Made by a program: the position numbers and the translations under genes
Notes under the pieces: model-generated
The model's database searches: none
Told to the model about the DNA's origin: nothing
The model's input: only the letters and a program-made list of their open reading frames with translations
Assembly: GCF_014656195.1 (NCBI RefSeq)
Contig: NZ_BNBY01000001.1
Coordinates: forward strand, 689,148-753,147
Reading direction: 5' to 3'
DNA: 64,000 bases
Origin: Kitasatospora xanthocidica
Lineage (GTDB): Bacteria > Actinomycetota > Actinomycetes > Streptomycetales > Streptomycetaceae
Shown: piece after piece, positions 1 through 7,361 of the stretch
Position numbering within the stretch: the first letter of the stretch is position 1
How the letters are laid out: every line of letters begins with the position of its first letter

Positions 1-10
1 GGAGGCACCG

Positions 11-796
11 GTGCCTGAGGCCCCGCACCCGCACCTGCACCTGCGCCGTCAGGGCACCGGCCCGGCCGTGCTCTGGATCCACGGCTACACCATGGACTCC
101 ACCACCTGGCAACCGCTGTGGGACCGCCTCCCCGGCTGGACCCACATCGGCGTCGACCTGCCCGGCCACGGCGGCTCGGCCCCGCTCCCCCCGGGGCTGA
201 CGCTCACCGCTCTGGCCGGGCAGCTGGCCGGGGTCGCCGAGGAGACCGGCGCCCGGCGGCTGGTCGGGCTCTCCTTCGGCTCCCTGTCGGCGCTGCAACT
301 CGCCATCCAGGAACCGTCGTTGCTCGACCGCCTGGTCCTCGCCGCCCCCACCCTCGCCGGCACCCCCAACGAGGACTCCGCGCGGGTCCGCTACCAGCAG
401 CTGGCCATGCTCTACCGCATGACCGGCCCCGGCGAACCACTGGCCGACCTCTGGATGCAGTCCCCGCCCGACATCTTCACCGGCACCCGGCGCCACCCCG
501 CCCTGCGCGCCGCCCTCAGGTCGGTCGTCGCCCGCCACAGCTGGGCCGAACTCGGCAACCGCGCCATGGACGCCCTCACCGCCCACCAGCACACCGCCGA
601 CGACCTGCGCCGCATCACCGCCCGCACCCTGGTCCTCCTCGGCGACGAGGACATGCCCGCCTTCGTGCGCAACGCCGAACTCCTGCACGCCACCGTCCCC
701 GACTGCACGCTGGAGACTCTGACGGCCACCGGCCACCTCCCCCTCCTGGAACGCCCCGAGGAATGCGCCCCCCTCCTCGCTGCCCACCTGGCCTGA
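11..796 (+). CDS. alpha/beta hydrolase
   Basis: This is a 261-residue alpha/beta-hydrolase-fold protein. An HGYTMD oxyanion-hole segment lies at about residues 24-29. The nucleophile elbow GLSFG is at 86-90 (Ser88), an acid candidate sits in LLGDED (Asp212 or Asp214), and the catalytic His242 is in ATGHLP. The order and spacing fit a complete small esterase or lactonase of the 3-oxoadipate enol-lactonase-like group. The substrate cannot be told from sequence. GGAGG at the extreme left edge of the window is a good ribosome binding site for the GTG start. The gene ends at a strong convergent terminator shared with the peptidase gene downstream. Confidence 0.85.
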   Translation: MPEAPHPHLHLRRQGTGPAVLWIHGYTMDSTTWQPLWDRLPGWTHIGVDLPGHGGSAPLPPGLTLTALAGQLAGVAEETGARRLVGLSFGSLSALQLAIQEPSLLDRLVLAAPTLAGTPNEDSARVRYQQLAMLYRMTGPGEPLADLWMQSPPDIFTGTRRHPALRAALRSVVARHSWAELGNRAMDALTAHQHTADDLRRITARTLVLLGDEDMPAFVRNAELLHATVPDCTLETLTATGHLPLLERPEECAPLLAAHLA

Positions 797-810
797 CCGC
801 CGTACGCCCA

Positions 811-844
811 GCGGCCCGCTCCCCGAGGACAGGGAGCGGGCCGC
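811..844. terminator. bidirectional terminator between convergent genes
   Basis: A perfect 13-bp inverted repeat has arms GCGGCCCGCTCCC and GGGAGCGGGCCGC around an 8-nt loop. It sits 15 bases after the hydrolase stop and 22 bases before the end of the opposing peptidase gene. It can serve both transcripts. Nearly the same stem recurs at 1860-1891. Confidence 0.8.
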
Positions 845-865
845 TTCGGTTCCGAGCCGGTACGG

Positions 866-1585
866 CTACTGGTGCAGGTACGTGTCGGTGAAGCTGGTGC
901 CGCCGGAGCCGAGACCGCTGGTGCGGGCCTCGTAGGTGCCGTTCGCGCTGGGGTCGAGCGCGACCGGGCCGTAGGAGCCGAGGGACTTGCCGTTGACGGT
1001 GGCCGAAGTGAAGCTCAGGGTGCCGAAGTTGGGGTACGAGCCGGTCGGCGACTCGATGATGACCTCGGCGCTGGTGCGCTGCGCGGAGAGGGTCTTGGTG
1101 GTGGTGTACGTCCAGCCCCGCGAGGAGTCGGTCAGCTTCAGGGTGTACCTGTTGCTCCCGGCGTAGGTCACCGAGGCGCTGATGGAGTCGCCGGCCGACA
1201 CCGGGTACGAGCCGGTGCTCAGGTACACCGGGGCCGCCGGGTACATCTCGTACCAGGCCTGGTTCACCGGGCTGCCGCTGGAGCAGTCCGTCGCCACCCC
1301 GGTCTGCTCCACGCTGGACGAGCCGTACCCGTCGATGCCGACCCAGGGGGCGTAGAGGTCGTCGGTGGAGTTGCAGGTCACGTGCGGCTCGGTCCAGGTC
1401 GCCGACACCGAGGTGAAGCCGCTCCCGGTGGCGGCGTAACCGCCCCAGTTGTACCCGTTGGTGTTGAACTGCAAGGGGCGGAACGACACCCCCTGCGCCG
1501 CGGCCGCCGTGCTCGGCGCGGCGGGAACGGCGAGCGTGGTCGCGGCCGCCGCGAGGGTGGCGACACGTATCAGGAATCTGCGCAT
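866..1585 (-). CDS. secreted G1-family (eqolisin-like) glutamic peptidase
   Basis: This is a 239-residue exported protein. Residues 1-30 form a Sec signal peptide: MRRF, an Ala/Leu-rich core and an ending in alanines. The mature part matches the G1 (formerly A4) glutamic peptidase fold. It has NWGGYAATG at 46-54, WVGIDGYGSS followed by EQTG (Gln94, the expected catalytic Gln), WYEMYP at 111-116, and AEVIIESP at 173-180, which supplies the expected catalytic Glu. Family knowledge predicts an acid-active endopeptidase outside the cell. The ATG is chosen because AAGGAG lies 7 bases upstream and the signal peptide starts there; the frame stays open for 58 further codons upstream without signal character. 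Confidence 0.85.
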   Translation of the reverse strand: MRRFLIRVATLAAAATTLAVPAAPSTAAAAQGVSFRPLQFNTNGYNWGGYAATGSGFTSVSATWTEPHVTCNSTDDLYAPWVGIDGYGSSSVEQTGVATDCSSGSPVNQAWYEMYPAAPVYLSTGSYPVSAGDSISASVTYAGSNRYTLKLTDSSRGWTYTTTKTLSAQRTSAEVIIESPTGSYPNFGTLSFTSATVNGKSLGSYGPVALDPSANGTYEARTSGLGSGGTSFTDTYLHQ

Positions 1586-1770
1586 GCTGGCTCCTTCGTG
1601 GGGGACGAGCAGGAGGCTCACACGCCGACCCGGGCCGTGGGGGTGGCCGTGGCAGGGTGGCAGAAGCAGGATTGCCGACCTGTCATGAGCCGAGCAAGGG
1701 GAGCGGCACGAAGGTTGATGAAGGAATTGCCATGCCGAGTACAGCACTTGACGTTCCAACTGCCCGCTCG
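1586..1770. other. intergenic region upstream of the G1 peptidase
   Basis: This stretch should contain the peptidase promoter, read leftward. I see no confident -35/-10 pair. No credible gene is present; open frames here are low-complexity shadows. Confidence 0.4.
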
Positions 1771-1828
1771 ACCCCCACCCCCACCCCCACCCCCACCCCC
1801 ACCCCCACCCCCACCCCCACCCCCACCC
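1771..1828 (-). repeat. (GGGGGT)9 microsatellite, G-quadruplex-prone
   Basis: The plus strand carries nine perfect ACCCCC hexamers followed by ACCC, so the minus strand reads GGGGGT repeatedly. The tract is intergenic, about 185 bases upstream of the peptidase start on the peptidase's coding strand. Runs of five G separated by single T can form a very stable G-quadruplex in the nontemplate strand or the RNA. Confidence 0.9.
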
Positions 1829-1859
1829 GCGGCACCCTCTACCACGACCCGCATTCGTA

Positions 1860-1891
1860 CGGCCCGCTCCCTGCGCGCAGGGAGCGGGCCG
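1860..1891 (-). terminator. terminator after the MetRS-like gene
   Basis: Arms CGGCCCGCTCCC and GGGAGCGGGCCG enclose TGCGCGCA, itself self-complementary. The hairpin lies 31 bases past the stop of the leftward gene above it. The stem is almost identical to the terminator at 811-844. Confidence 0.75.
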
Positions 1892-1922
1892 TTCCGGTGC
1901 GTGGGTCAGCAGACCGCGCGCG

Positions 1923-3059
1923 TCATCTCCCGGGAAGCGAATGTCGGATCGACCGGCGGGTGGACATGACGTTGGCTAGCGCCTTCCTGTCCGTGATCCA
2001 TTCAGTGCTGCCTGCGGAGACCGAGCACTGCACAGCATTGAGAGCGGTGTCGTCGGCCTCCGAAGGCTGGGACAGGTGCGCCCGCATGTAGTGCTTGAAG
2101 AGTGCCTGAAGCTGGTCCGGCCTAGTCGCGCCCTTGGTCCTGAGGGAGAAGAGCGGGAGAAACCACTCCTCGAAGCCGTCCTTTGTCGACCGGTTGGCTC
2201 GGTACGCCTCGTATAGCGGCTGGAGGCCTGCAGTGCGGTCGTACGGGAGGTGGCCGTGCAGCGCGTACTGGAGCCGAGTGCCGTTGTGCTCGCGGAAGTG
2301 CTGGCCGTGGGCGGCGATGTGGTTGGCGGCGTTCTCGGTGATGGTCATGACCGCCGTGTCCGCCTGGTGCCGTCGGGCTGCGGCGAGGGCGGTGGCGTGG
2401 ATGCCGGCGCGCGGGTCGAGGACGAGGCCGTTGAGGCCGAGGGGTGAGAGGTCGATGCCGTGGTCGCGGGTTCGGGAGAGGATCAGGCGTTGGGCGACGT
2501 TGGCGGCGGTGTTCTGGAGGTGCTTGGGCTGCTGGCGGTGGCTGGCGTGGATGTCCGAGCGGTCGAGGACAGGGCGGTCCTTCGCGAGTTCGGCGACGAG
2601 GTGGAGGCCGGTGCGGTCTTCGGTGTCGGTGTTGCCGCAGGCGTTGCAGGGGTGGTTGCCGGTGCCGGTCATGTGTCCGCAGGCCCGGCAGGTGGGGACG
2701 GTCTCGCGGCTGATGGTGAGGGTGCCGGCGCGGAGGTTGTTCTCGATCATTTCCAGGGCGAGGTTGGCGACCTCGGTGTCGGTGTCGGTCATGATGCCGC
2801 CCAACGGGGACTGTCCGGGCGGGTACTTGTCGGCTATCAGGTCGGCCTCGAAGCGTTGGCGGGGGATCTTCGGGCCGTCGGCCTGGCGGTGGCGGAGGTC
2901 TCCGGCGAGGGTGACGGTGTTCCACAGGTGGGGCGCGGGCGGTAAGCCGAGGACGGCGTTGAGGGCGGCAGCGAGGCGGATGCCGACGGCCTTACCGGGG
3001 TGGGTTTCGAAGGTGAACGCCCCGTTCTGAACAGGCCCGTTGAGGAACAGGTGCCGCAC
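1923..3059 (-). CDS. MetRS-like class I aminoacyl-tRNA-synthetase-related zinc protein
   Basis: This 378-residue protein ends a four-gene leftward operon. The GTG start is well supported: AGGAGG lies 6 bases upstream and overlaps the end of the phosphatase gene. An N-terminal segment (NGP, then HPGK at 20-23, then GIRLAAALNAVLG) resembles the HIGH region of class I synthetases. Four cysteines at 124, 127, 138 and 141 form a zinc ribbon like the MetRS connective peptide. SRTRDHGIDL at 195-204 resembles the MetRS ISR..DWGI segment. No KMSKS motif or anticodon-binding domain is visible, and the protein is much shorter than MetRS. A role in canonical translation is therefore unlikely. The resemblance is my reading, not a search result. 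Confidence 0.55.
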   Translation of the reverse strand: MRHLFLNGPVQNGAFTFETHPGKAVGIRLAAALNAVLGLPPAPHLWNTVTLAGDLRHRQADGPKIPRQRFEADLIADKYPPGQSPLGGIMTDTDTEVANLALEMIENNLRAGTLTISRETVPTCRACGHMTGTGNHPCNACGNTDTEDRTGLHLVAELAKDRPVLDRSDIHASHRQQPKHLQNTAANVAQRLILSRTRDHGIDLSPLGLNGLVLDPRAGIHATALAAARRHQADTAVMTITENAANHIAAHGQHFREHNGTRLQYALHGHLPYDRTAGLQPLYEAYRANRSTKDGFEEWFLPLFSLRTKGATRPDQLQALFKHYMRAHLSQPSEADDTALNAVQCSVSAGSTEWITDRKALANVMSTRRSIRHSLPGR

Positions 3060-3068
3060 GGGATCCTC

Positions 3069-3743
3069 CTACATCGGCGGGGTGGTGATTCCGGTCCGGG
3101 CGAACCGGCCGTCTCGAAGTTCGTAGCGGAGGATCGCGGCGTTGGGCATCTTGCCCTTCCGCTCCTCGGCGAGGATCTCGGGGAGGGTGCGGCCTTCTAC
3201 CAGGGACCGGAGTGCCACGGCGGCGGTCTGGTGGGTGAAGGCGACGACGGTGTGGGATTCCTGGAGATCGGCCCGGGCGAGGGCGACGAACTCCGCGGCC
3301 CGGGCGAGGACGTCCTCGGCGAGCGACTCGCCTCCGCCCGGTGCGGTCCAGATGTGCTTGCGCAGGCGGCGGTCCTCGGCGAGTTCGGGGTAGCTCTCGT
3401 AGAGCTCGCGTTTGGTCATATAGGTGGCGTCGCCGTAATGCTGTTCGTCCAGGAGCGCGGTCTGCCGGGGCCATTCGTCGGGGAGGCCGGGCAGGGCGAT
3501 CGTGGCGGTGTCGATCGCCCTGCGGTAGGTCGAGGTATAGACACGGGGCTCGGGGCCGGCGAGGTCCGGCAGGACACCGGCGAGCCATTGGGCCTGCCGG
3601 AAGCCGCGCGGGGTGAGGCCGACGACGGTGCGGGAGATGGCGTGAGCGGCGGGTCCGTTGTAGGGGCGGGGGTCCTGGTAGAAGCCGTTGTACTTGTCGG
3701 CGTTCTCGACGGACTCTGCGTGCCGGATGACGAGCAGGGGCAT
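3069..3743 (-). CDS. histidine phosphatase superfamily protein
   Basis: This 224-residue protein is of the phosphoglycerate-mutase-like histidine phosphatase fold. The N-terminal RHAES motif gives Arg7 and the phospho-acceptor His8. STYRRAIDTA near 71-80 supplies the second arginine, GGGESL precedes the C-terminal half, and FTHQ carries His171. All core catalytic residues are present, so it should be an active phosphatase or phosphotransferase on a small phosphorylated substrate. It starts 13 bases after the nucleotidyltransferase stop and ends 9 bases before the MetRS-like start, so the genes are almost certainly co-transcribed. Confidence 0.85.
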   Translation of the reverse strand: MPLLVIRHAESVENADKYNGFYQDPRPYNGPAAHAISRTVVGLTPRGFRQAQWLAGVLPDLAGPEPRVYTSTYRRAIDTATIALPGLPDEWPRQTALLDEQHYGDATYMTKRELYESYPELAEDRRLRKHIWTAPGGGESLAEDVLARAAEFVALARADLQESHTVVAFTHQTAAVALRSLVEGRTLPEILAEERKGKMPNAAILRYELRDGRFARTGITTPPM

Positions 3744-3756
3744 GGTGTGGCAGGTC

Positions 3757-4857
3757 CTATCCGGCGAGGTTGGCGACGTAGGAGCCGCCGACGGCCCAGG
3801 GGGTGAGTTCGATGCCGAAGCCGCTGTGGTCGCCGTCCTGGGTGTGGACGAGCTTGCCGGACAGGTGCACGGTGTCGCCGGATCGGAAGGCGCCGGTGTA
3901 GGCGCCGAGGTACGAGCGCATGTGGGTGATCCTGCGGGCGAAGGAGTCGGCCTCGTCGATGGTCGAGCTGAGGATGGTCTTGACCTTGATCCCGTAGACG
4001 GCCGGGGTGGTGAGGCCTTCGGCGTGGTCGGTGATCTCCGCGAGCAGGGAGATCTCGCCGATCTCCTTGGCGGAGATGCGGGCGAAGGTCTTGTCGCGGT
4101 CGGAGCGGATGGGTTCGCAGTTGATGTGTGCGCCGGCCCCCGCGGTGAGCCCCTGGAGCTTGCGACGTTCCTGCTTGATCAGGGTGTCGAAGGAGCTGCC
4201 CTCCATGTACTTGGCCCGGCGGATGTACAGCCGGGTGAGGGCGTCTCCTTCGTACGGCCGGATCAGGCCCGTCTGCTGGAAGAGCTCCTGGGCGGTCTTG
4301 TAGCCCTCGGGTCCGTAGCAGACGAGGTCGATGTCCGAGCGTTCGTTGAAGCAGCCGACGAGGAAGGAGCCGGTGACGCCGAGCAGGCCCTGGGTGCTGT
4401 TCGCGGTGATCCACTCGGTGATCGTCAGGAGGTCCTTGCCAGCCGGGTTGTCGGCCACCGCGCCGGGTTCCTCGTGGATGGCGGTGAGGGCGTGTCGGCA
4501 GGAGTAATGGACGGCGACATCCTCGCGCGGGATGCCGGTGATGACGCAGCCGAGGGTGTCGGAGTAGACGTAGCACTCCGGCCTGTCGGCCAGGATGCCG
4601 AAGGACTTCGACACGACGCTGTTCTGCCGGTAGGTCCGGCCGAACAGCCGCCGGTCGCCCTTCTCGTCGGGGTGGTACTTGACGTAGCCCAGGTAGTGGC
4701 TGCCGGGGTGGCTGTCTCCGATGACCTTGAAGACGACTCCGTGGTGGTCCATCAGGTAGTCGCGGTCGCGGATGGCGGGAACCGGCCTACCGGTGTTCAG
4801 CGGCGAACCGTTCCAGGGCGGGGAAGGTGCCGGTGTCGATCGAGCCGGTGGACTCAT
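3757..4857 (-). CDS. predicted nucleotidyltransferase, COG1665-like
   Basis: The C-terminal half holds a polymerase-beta/MNT-type motif: GS at about 163-164 and DID at 175-177 within GSFLVGCFNERSDIDLV. The preceding region (IRDRDYL..HGVVFKVIGDSHP, then YVKYHPDEKG) resembles predicted nucleotidyltransferases best known from archaea (COG1665). It probably transfers a nucleotide to a small molecule or RNA; the acceptor is unknown. The start is uncertain. ATG at 4857 keeps the conserved RDRDY segment but overlaps the kinase gene by 71 bases. ATG at 4752 would cut into that segment, and no strong ribosome binding site is seen for either. Confidence 0.7.
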   Translation of the reverse strand: MSPPARSTPAPSPPWNGSPLNTGRPVPAIRDRDYLMDHHGVVFKVIGDSHPGSHYLGYVKYHPDEKGDRRLFGRTYRQNSVVSKSFGILADRPECYVYSDTLGCVITGIPREDVAVHYSCRHALTAIHEEPGAVADNPAGKDLLTITEWITANSTQGLLGVTGSFLVGCFNERSDIDLVCYGPEGYKTAQELFQQTGLIRPYEGDALTRLYIRRAKYMEGSSFDTLIKQERRKLQGLTAGAGAHINCEPIRSDRDKTFARISAKEIGEISLLAEITDHAEGLTTPAVYGIKVKTILSSTIDEADSFARRITHMRSYLGAYTGAFRSGDTVHLSGKLVHTQDGDHSGFGIELTPWAVGGSYVANLAG

Positions 4858-5689
4858 ATTGATCAAGCCCCATCGTGAAGAGGGCGCGGCGGTACTGCCA
4901 CTTGATGTGCTTGTCGTGGCGTGCGGGGCCGGTCGGCCGCATGAGGGCGAGGAAGAAGAAGCACTTGACGAGCAGGAAGTCGCCCAGGTGATCGCCGATC
5001 CGCTGCCCGATCAGGGATGCGGTGGTCTCGTCGAGTGCCGCGGTGTAGGCGGCGCGCTGTTCCGGGGCGATGGAGTAGCCCTTGCCGCCGCCTTTGAACG
5101 CCACGATGTCGAGCGCGGGGTAGACGTCGTAGCCGAGCGGGACCGGCCCGTGGTGCTGCCAGTCGATGACCCCTGCCTGGAGGACATTGGGCAGACCGTA
5201 GTCCAGGTGCCCGTGCACCATCGGAAGTCGAGCCAGACTGTCGAGCGCGTGCCTGACCGTCTTGTGGACCCGCGGAGTGTCGAAGTCCGGGTTCTCCTCG
5301 AAGACCTCGGCCGCGAACGCGGCCTTCTCGAACCAGGATGTCGAGGGCAGCGGGTGCCTCGCCTGCGCCTGAAGGAGCCTCGACGAGACGGCAGCCGCGA
5401 TGCTGATCACGTGGTCGCCGACTCGCCCGGTTCGTCGAGCGTCGGCCAGCGCCTCCTCGTGCAACGATGCCGCGCCGATGGCCCGCTCGACAACGAAGTA
5501 GCTCCCGCCCTCGAGCCCGCTGTCGACGATCTCCGGGACGGGGTAGCCGAGGTCGGCGACCAGCTGCTGGAACTCGGTCTCCGCCCGCAGGTCCTCGCCA
5601 CCGGTCCGCTTGTAGAGCAGGCCGTCGGCCGACCTCCACACCGCGCCCTGGGTGGCCGTTCTGTCCTTCACGAAGTTCCAGTCACTCAT
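4787..5689 (-). CDS. aminoglycoside-phosphotransferase-family kinase
   Basis: This is a 300-residue APH/choline-kinase-fold protein. It has a LLYKR lysine near residue 27, a catalytic loop HGHLDYGLPN at 159-168 (Asp and Asn of the Brenner motif, with His-Gly-His replacing His-Gly-Asp) and the metal-binding IDW at 175-177. A phosphotransferase acting on a small hydroxylated metabolite is the safest call; it need not be an antibiotic resistance enzyme. GGAGG lies upstream of the ATG. It is the first intact gene of a leftward operon with a nucleotidyltransferase, a phosphatase and a MetRS-like protein. Confidence 0.8.
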   Translation of the reverse strand: MSDWNFVKDRTATQGAVWRSADGLLYKRTGGEDLRAETEFQQLVADLGYPVPEIVDSGLEGGSYFVVERAIGAASLHEEALADARRTGRVGDHVISIAAAVSSRLLQAQARHPLPSTSWFEKAAFAAEVFEENPDFDTPRVHKTVRHALDSLARLPMVHGHLDYGLPNVLQAGVIDWQHHGPVPLGYDVYPALDIVAFKGGGKGYSIAPEQRAAYTAALDETTASLIGQRIGDHLGDFLLVKCFFFLALMRPTGPARHDKHIKWQYRRALFTMGLDQYESTGSIDTGTFPALERFAAEHR

Positions 5690-5771
5690 CCATCCATCCT
5701 CCGGTATCGCTGAGTTGGAAGCCGATGATGGCGTAGAGCGCGAGGACCGCGTCACCGCGTTGGCGGACGGC

Positions 5772-6068
5772 TCAGGGACGTCTTGGGACGCTCTCCAGCA
5801 GGGTGAGAAGACCGGCCGTGTCGGACAGGTCTGGCAGGACCGCCGGAGCGCCGGCGGCTTTCAGCTCCGCCTGGCTGTGGATGCCGGAAGCCACCGCGAC
5901 GATTCCGGAGCCCGTGCTCAGGGCTGCCTCGACGTCCCGCAGCGTGTCGCCGATCAGCACGACCGGGGCACCACTCGGCAGCCGGCGGTACCGCTGGACA
6001 CGCTGACGAGCGACCGCGACCAGATCGGGGTTCTGCTCCGCGTCAGCGTGAGCATCTTGTCGGTTCAT
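5772..6068 (-). pseudogene. truncated HAD-family hydrolase
   Basis: The 98 codons encode only the C-terminal part of a HAD phosphatase. LVAVARQRV is followed by the motif IV region VVLIGDTLRDVEAA and the LPDLSDT tail. The N-terminal half with the DxD nucleophile motif is missing: upstream sequence runs directly into the divergent regulator's start. Translation from the ATG at 6068 could still make a fragment, but it cannot be a working phosphatase by itself. It lies immediately upstream of the kinase operon in the same direction, so an intact form was probably once part of that operon. Confidence 0.7.
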
Positions 6069-6124
6069 CAGGTCCAGTAGGCGGCCCGGAACGTCCTTGC
6101 GCAGCGGACCCCGGACCGGCTTGT

Positions 6125-6907
6125 ATGGCCTCCGTGAACGCGCGACTTCGCTCCGTACTCGCTCAGCGGAGCATTGAGCCCGAGGTGCTCGCCGAAGCCT
6201 GCGAAGTGGACCCGAAAACCGTCGGCCGCTGGCTCGGCGGGCGCGTACCCCACCAGAGGCACCGCGTCCGCGCCGCTCGGTTCCTGCGTGTCGAGGAGAG
6301 CTTCCTCTGGCCGGACCCTCAGCTGCGTACAGGCCGGCGGACCGGCGGGCCGGGCGCCGAGATCGTCGGCACCTATCAGAACAGAGCCAGCGTGCCCCGC
6401 GACACCTGGCTGGTCCTGCTCCGGGAGGCCCGGCAGCAGATCGACGTGCTCGTCTTCTCGGGGACGTTCTTCGCCCAGTCCAATCCGCACGTCGCCGAGA
6501 TGCTCGCCGAGCGGGCAGACGGCGGCGTCCAGGTACGACTGTGCTTCGGCGACCCGAGCGGGCACGCGGCCGCAGTCAGGGGCCGCGAGGAAGGTATCGG
6601 CGACGCCCTCGCGGCCAAGATCCGGGCCTCCCTCACCTACTACCGCCCTCTGCTGCCGGAGGAGAACTGCGAGGTGAGGCTTCACGACACCACGCTGTAC
6701 AACTCCCTCTTCCGCTACGACGACAACCTGCTGGTCAACCCGCACATCTTCGGCCGGCCGGCCAGTGCCAACCCCCTGTTCCACCTCAAGCGCGTGGACG
6801 CCACCGGTTGGTTCGACAACTACGCTCAAAGCTTCGAAGCAGTCTGGGCTCACGCGCGGCCCTGGACGCCCGACCGGGAGGGGACCGCCGCACATGGGCA
6901 GGACTGA
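6125..6907 (+). CDS. XRE-family regulator with DUF5919-like C-terminal domain
   Basis: This 260-residue protein has an N-terminal helix-turn-helix (RLRSVLAQ..VLAEACEVDPKTVGRWLGG, about 8-38). A long C-terminal domain includes IVGTYQNRASVPRDTWLVLL, DVLVFSGTFFAQSNP and a tail ending FEAVWAHARPW. This matches streptomycete XRE regulators with a DUF5919-type domain, probably a ligand-sensing module. It is divergent from the kinase operon and overlaps the NUDIX gene by 14 bases. This suggests that it controls and is co-produced with the neighbouring nucleotide-handling enzymes. No strong ribosome binding site precedes the ATG. Confidence 0.75.
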   Translation: MASVNARLRSVLAQRSIEPEVLAEACEVDPKTVGRWLGGRVPHQRHRVRAARFLRVEESFLWPDPQLRTGRRTGGPGAEIVGTYQNRASVPRDTWLVLLREARQQIDVLVFSGTFFAQSNPHVAEMLAERADGGVQVRLCFGDPSGHAAAVRGREEGIGDALAAKIRASLTYYRPLLPEENCEVRLHDTTLYNSLFRYDDNLLVNPHIFGRPASANPLFHLKRVDATGWFDNYAQSFEAVWAHARPWTPDREGTAAHGQD

Positions 6908-7361
6908 GTACTACAACGATCCCAACGCCCCCAAGGCCAACACCCTCATCCCCGCCAGCAACCTGCTCGTCGTCGACGAGTTCGGCGCCATCCTTCTGCA
7001 GCGCCGCCGCGACACGGGCCAGTGGGCACTGCCTGGCGGAGCCCAGGACATCGGCGAGACCGCCGCCCAGTGCGCCGTACGCGAGTGCCTGGAGGAGACC
7101 GGCATCCGAGCCGAGATCACCGGCTTCCTCGGCATCTACACCAACCCGAACCACATCGTCGCCTACACCGACGGCGAGATCCGCCAGCAGTACGAGAACA
7201 CCTACATCGGCCACCCCATCGGCGGCGAGCCCACGATCAACGACGAGGCCGACGGCGTCCGCTACGTTCAGCCCGCGGACCTCGACCTATACGACATCCA
7301 CCCCAGCATGCGCCAACAGATCGGCGACTACCTCGCCGGCACCTACCCCCACCTCGGCTGA
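6894..7361 (+). CDS. NUDIX hydrolase
   Basis: This is a 155-residue NUDIX protein with a full NUDIX box starting at residue 49: G-x5-E-x7-RE-x-x-EE-x-G-I, read as GGAQDIGE..RECLEETGI. ALPGG precedes the box. It should hydrolyse a nucleoside diphosphate linked to another moiety in a Mg-dependent way; the substrate is unknown. The ATG lies inside the 3' end of the XRE gene and GGGAGGGG is upstream, so it is translationally coupled. Its last 19 bases overlap the convergent HD-domain gene. Confidence 0.88.
   Translation: MGRTEYYNDPNAPKANTLIPASNLLVVDEFGAILLQRRRDTGQWALPGGAQDIGETAAQCAVRECLEETGIRAEITGFLGIYTNPNHIVAYTDGEIRQQYENTYIGHPIGGEPTINDEADGVRYVQPADLDLYDIHPSMRQQIGDYLAGTYPHLG

Noticed and set aside
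4787..5689. Aminoglycoside resistance gene
   Set aside because: Only the general kinase fold is supported; the catalytic loop is HGHLDY and the operon context points to a metabolic or other role.
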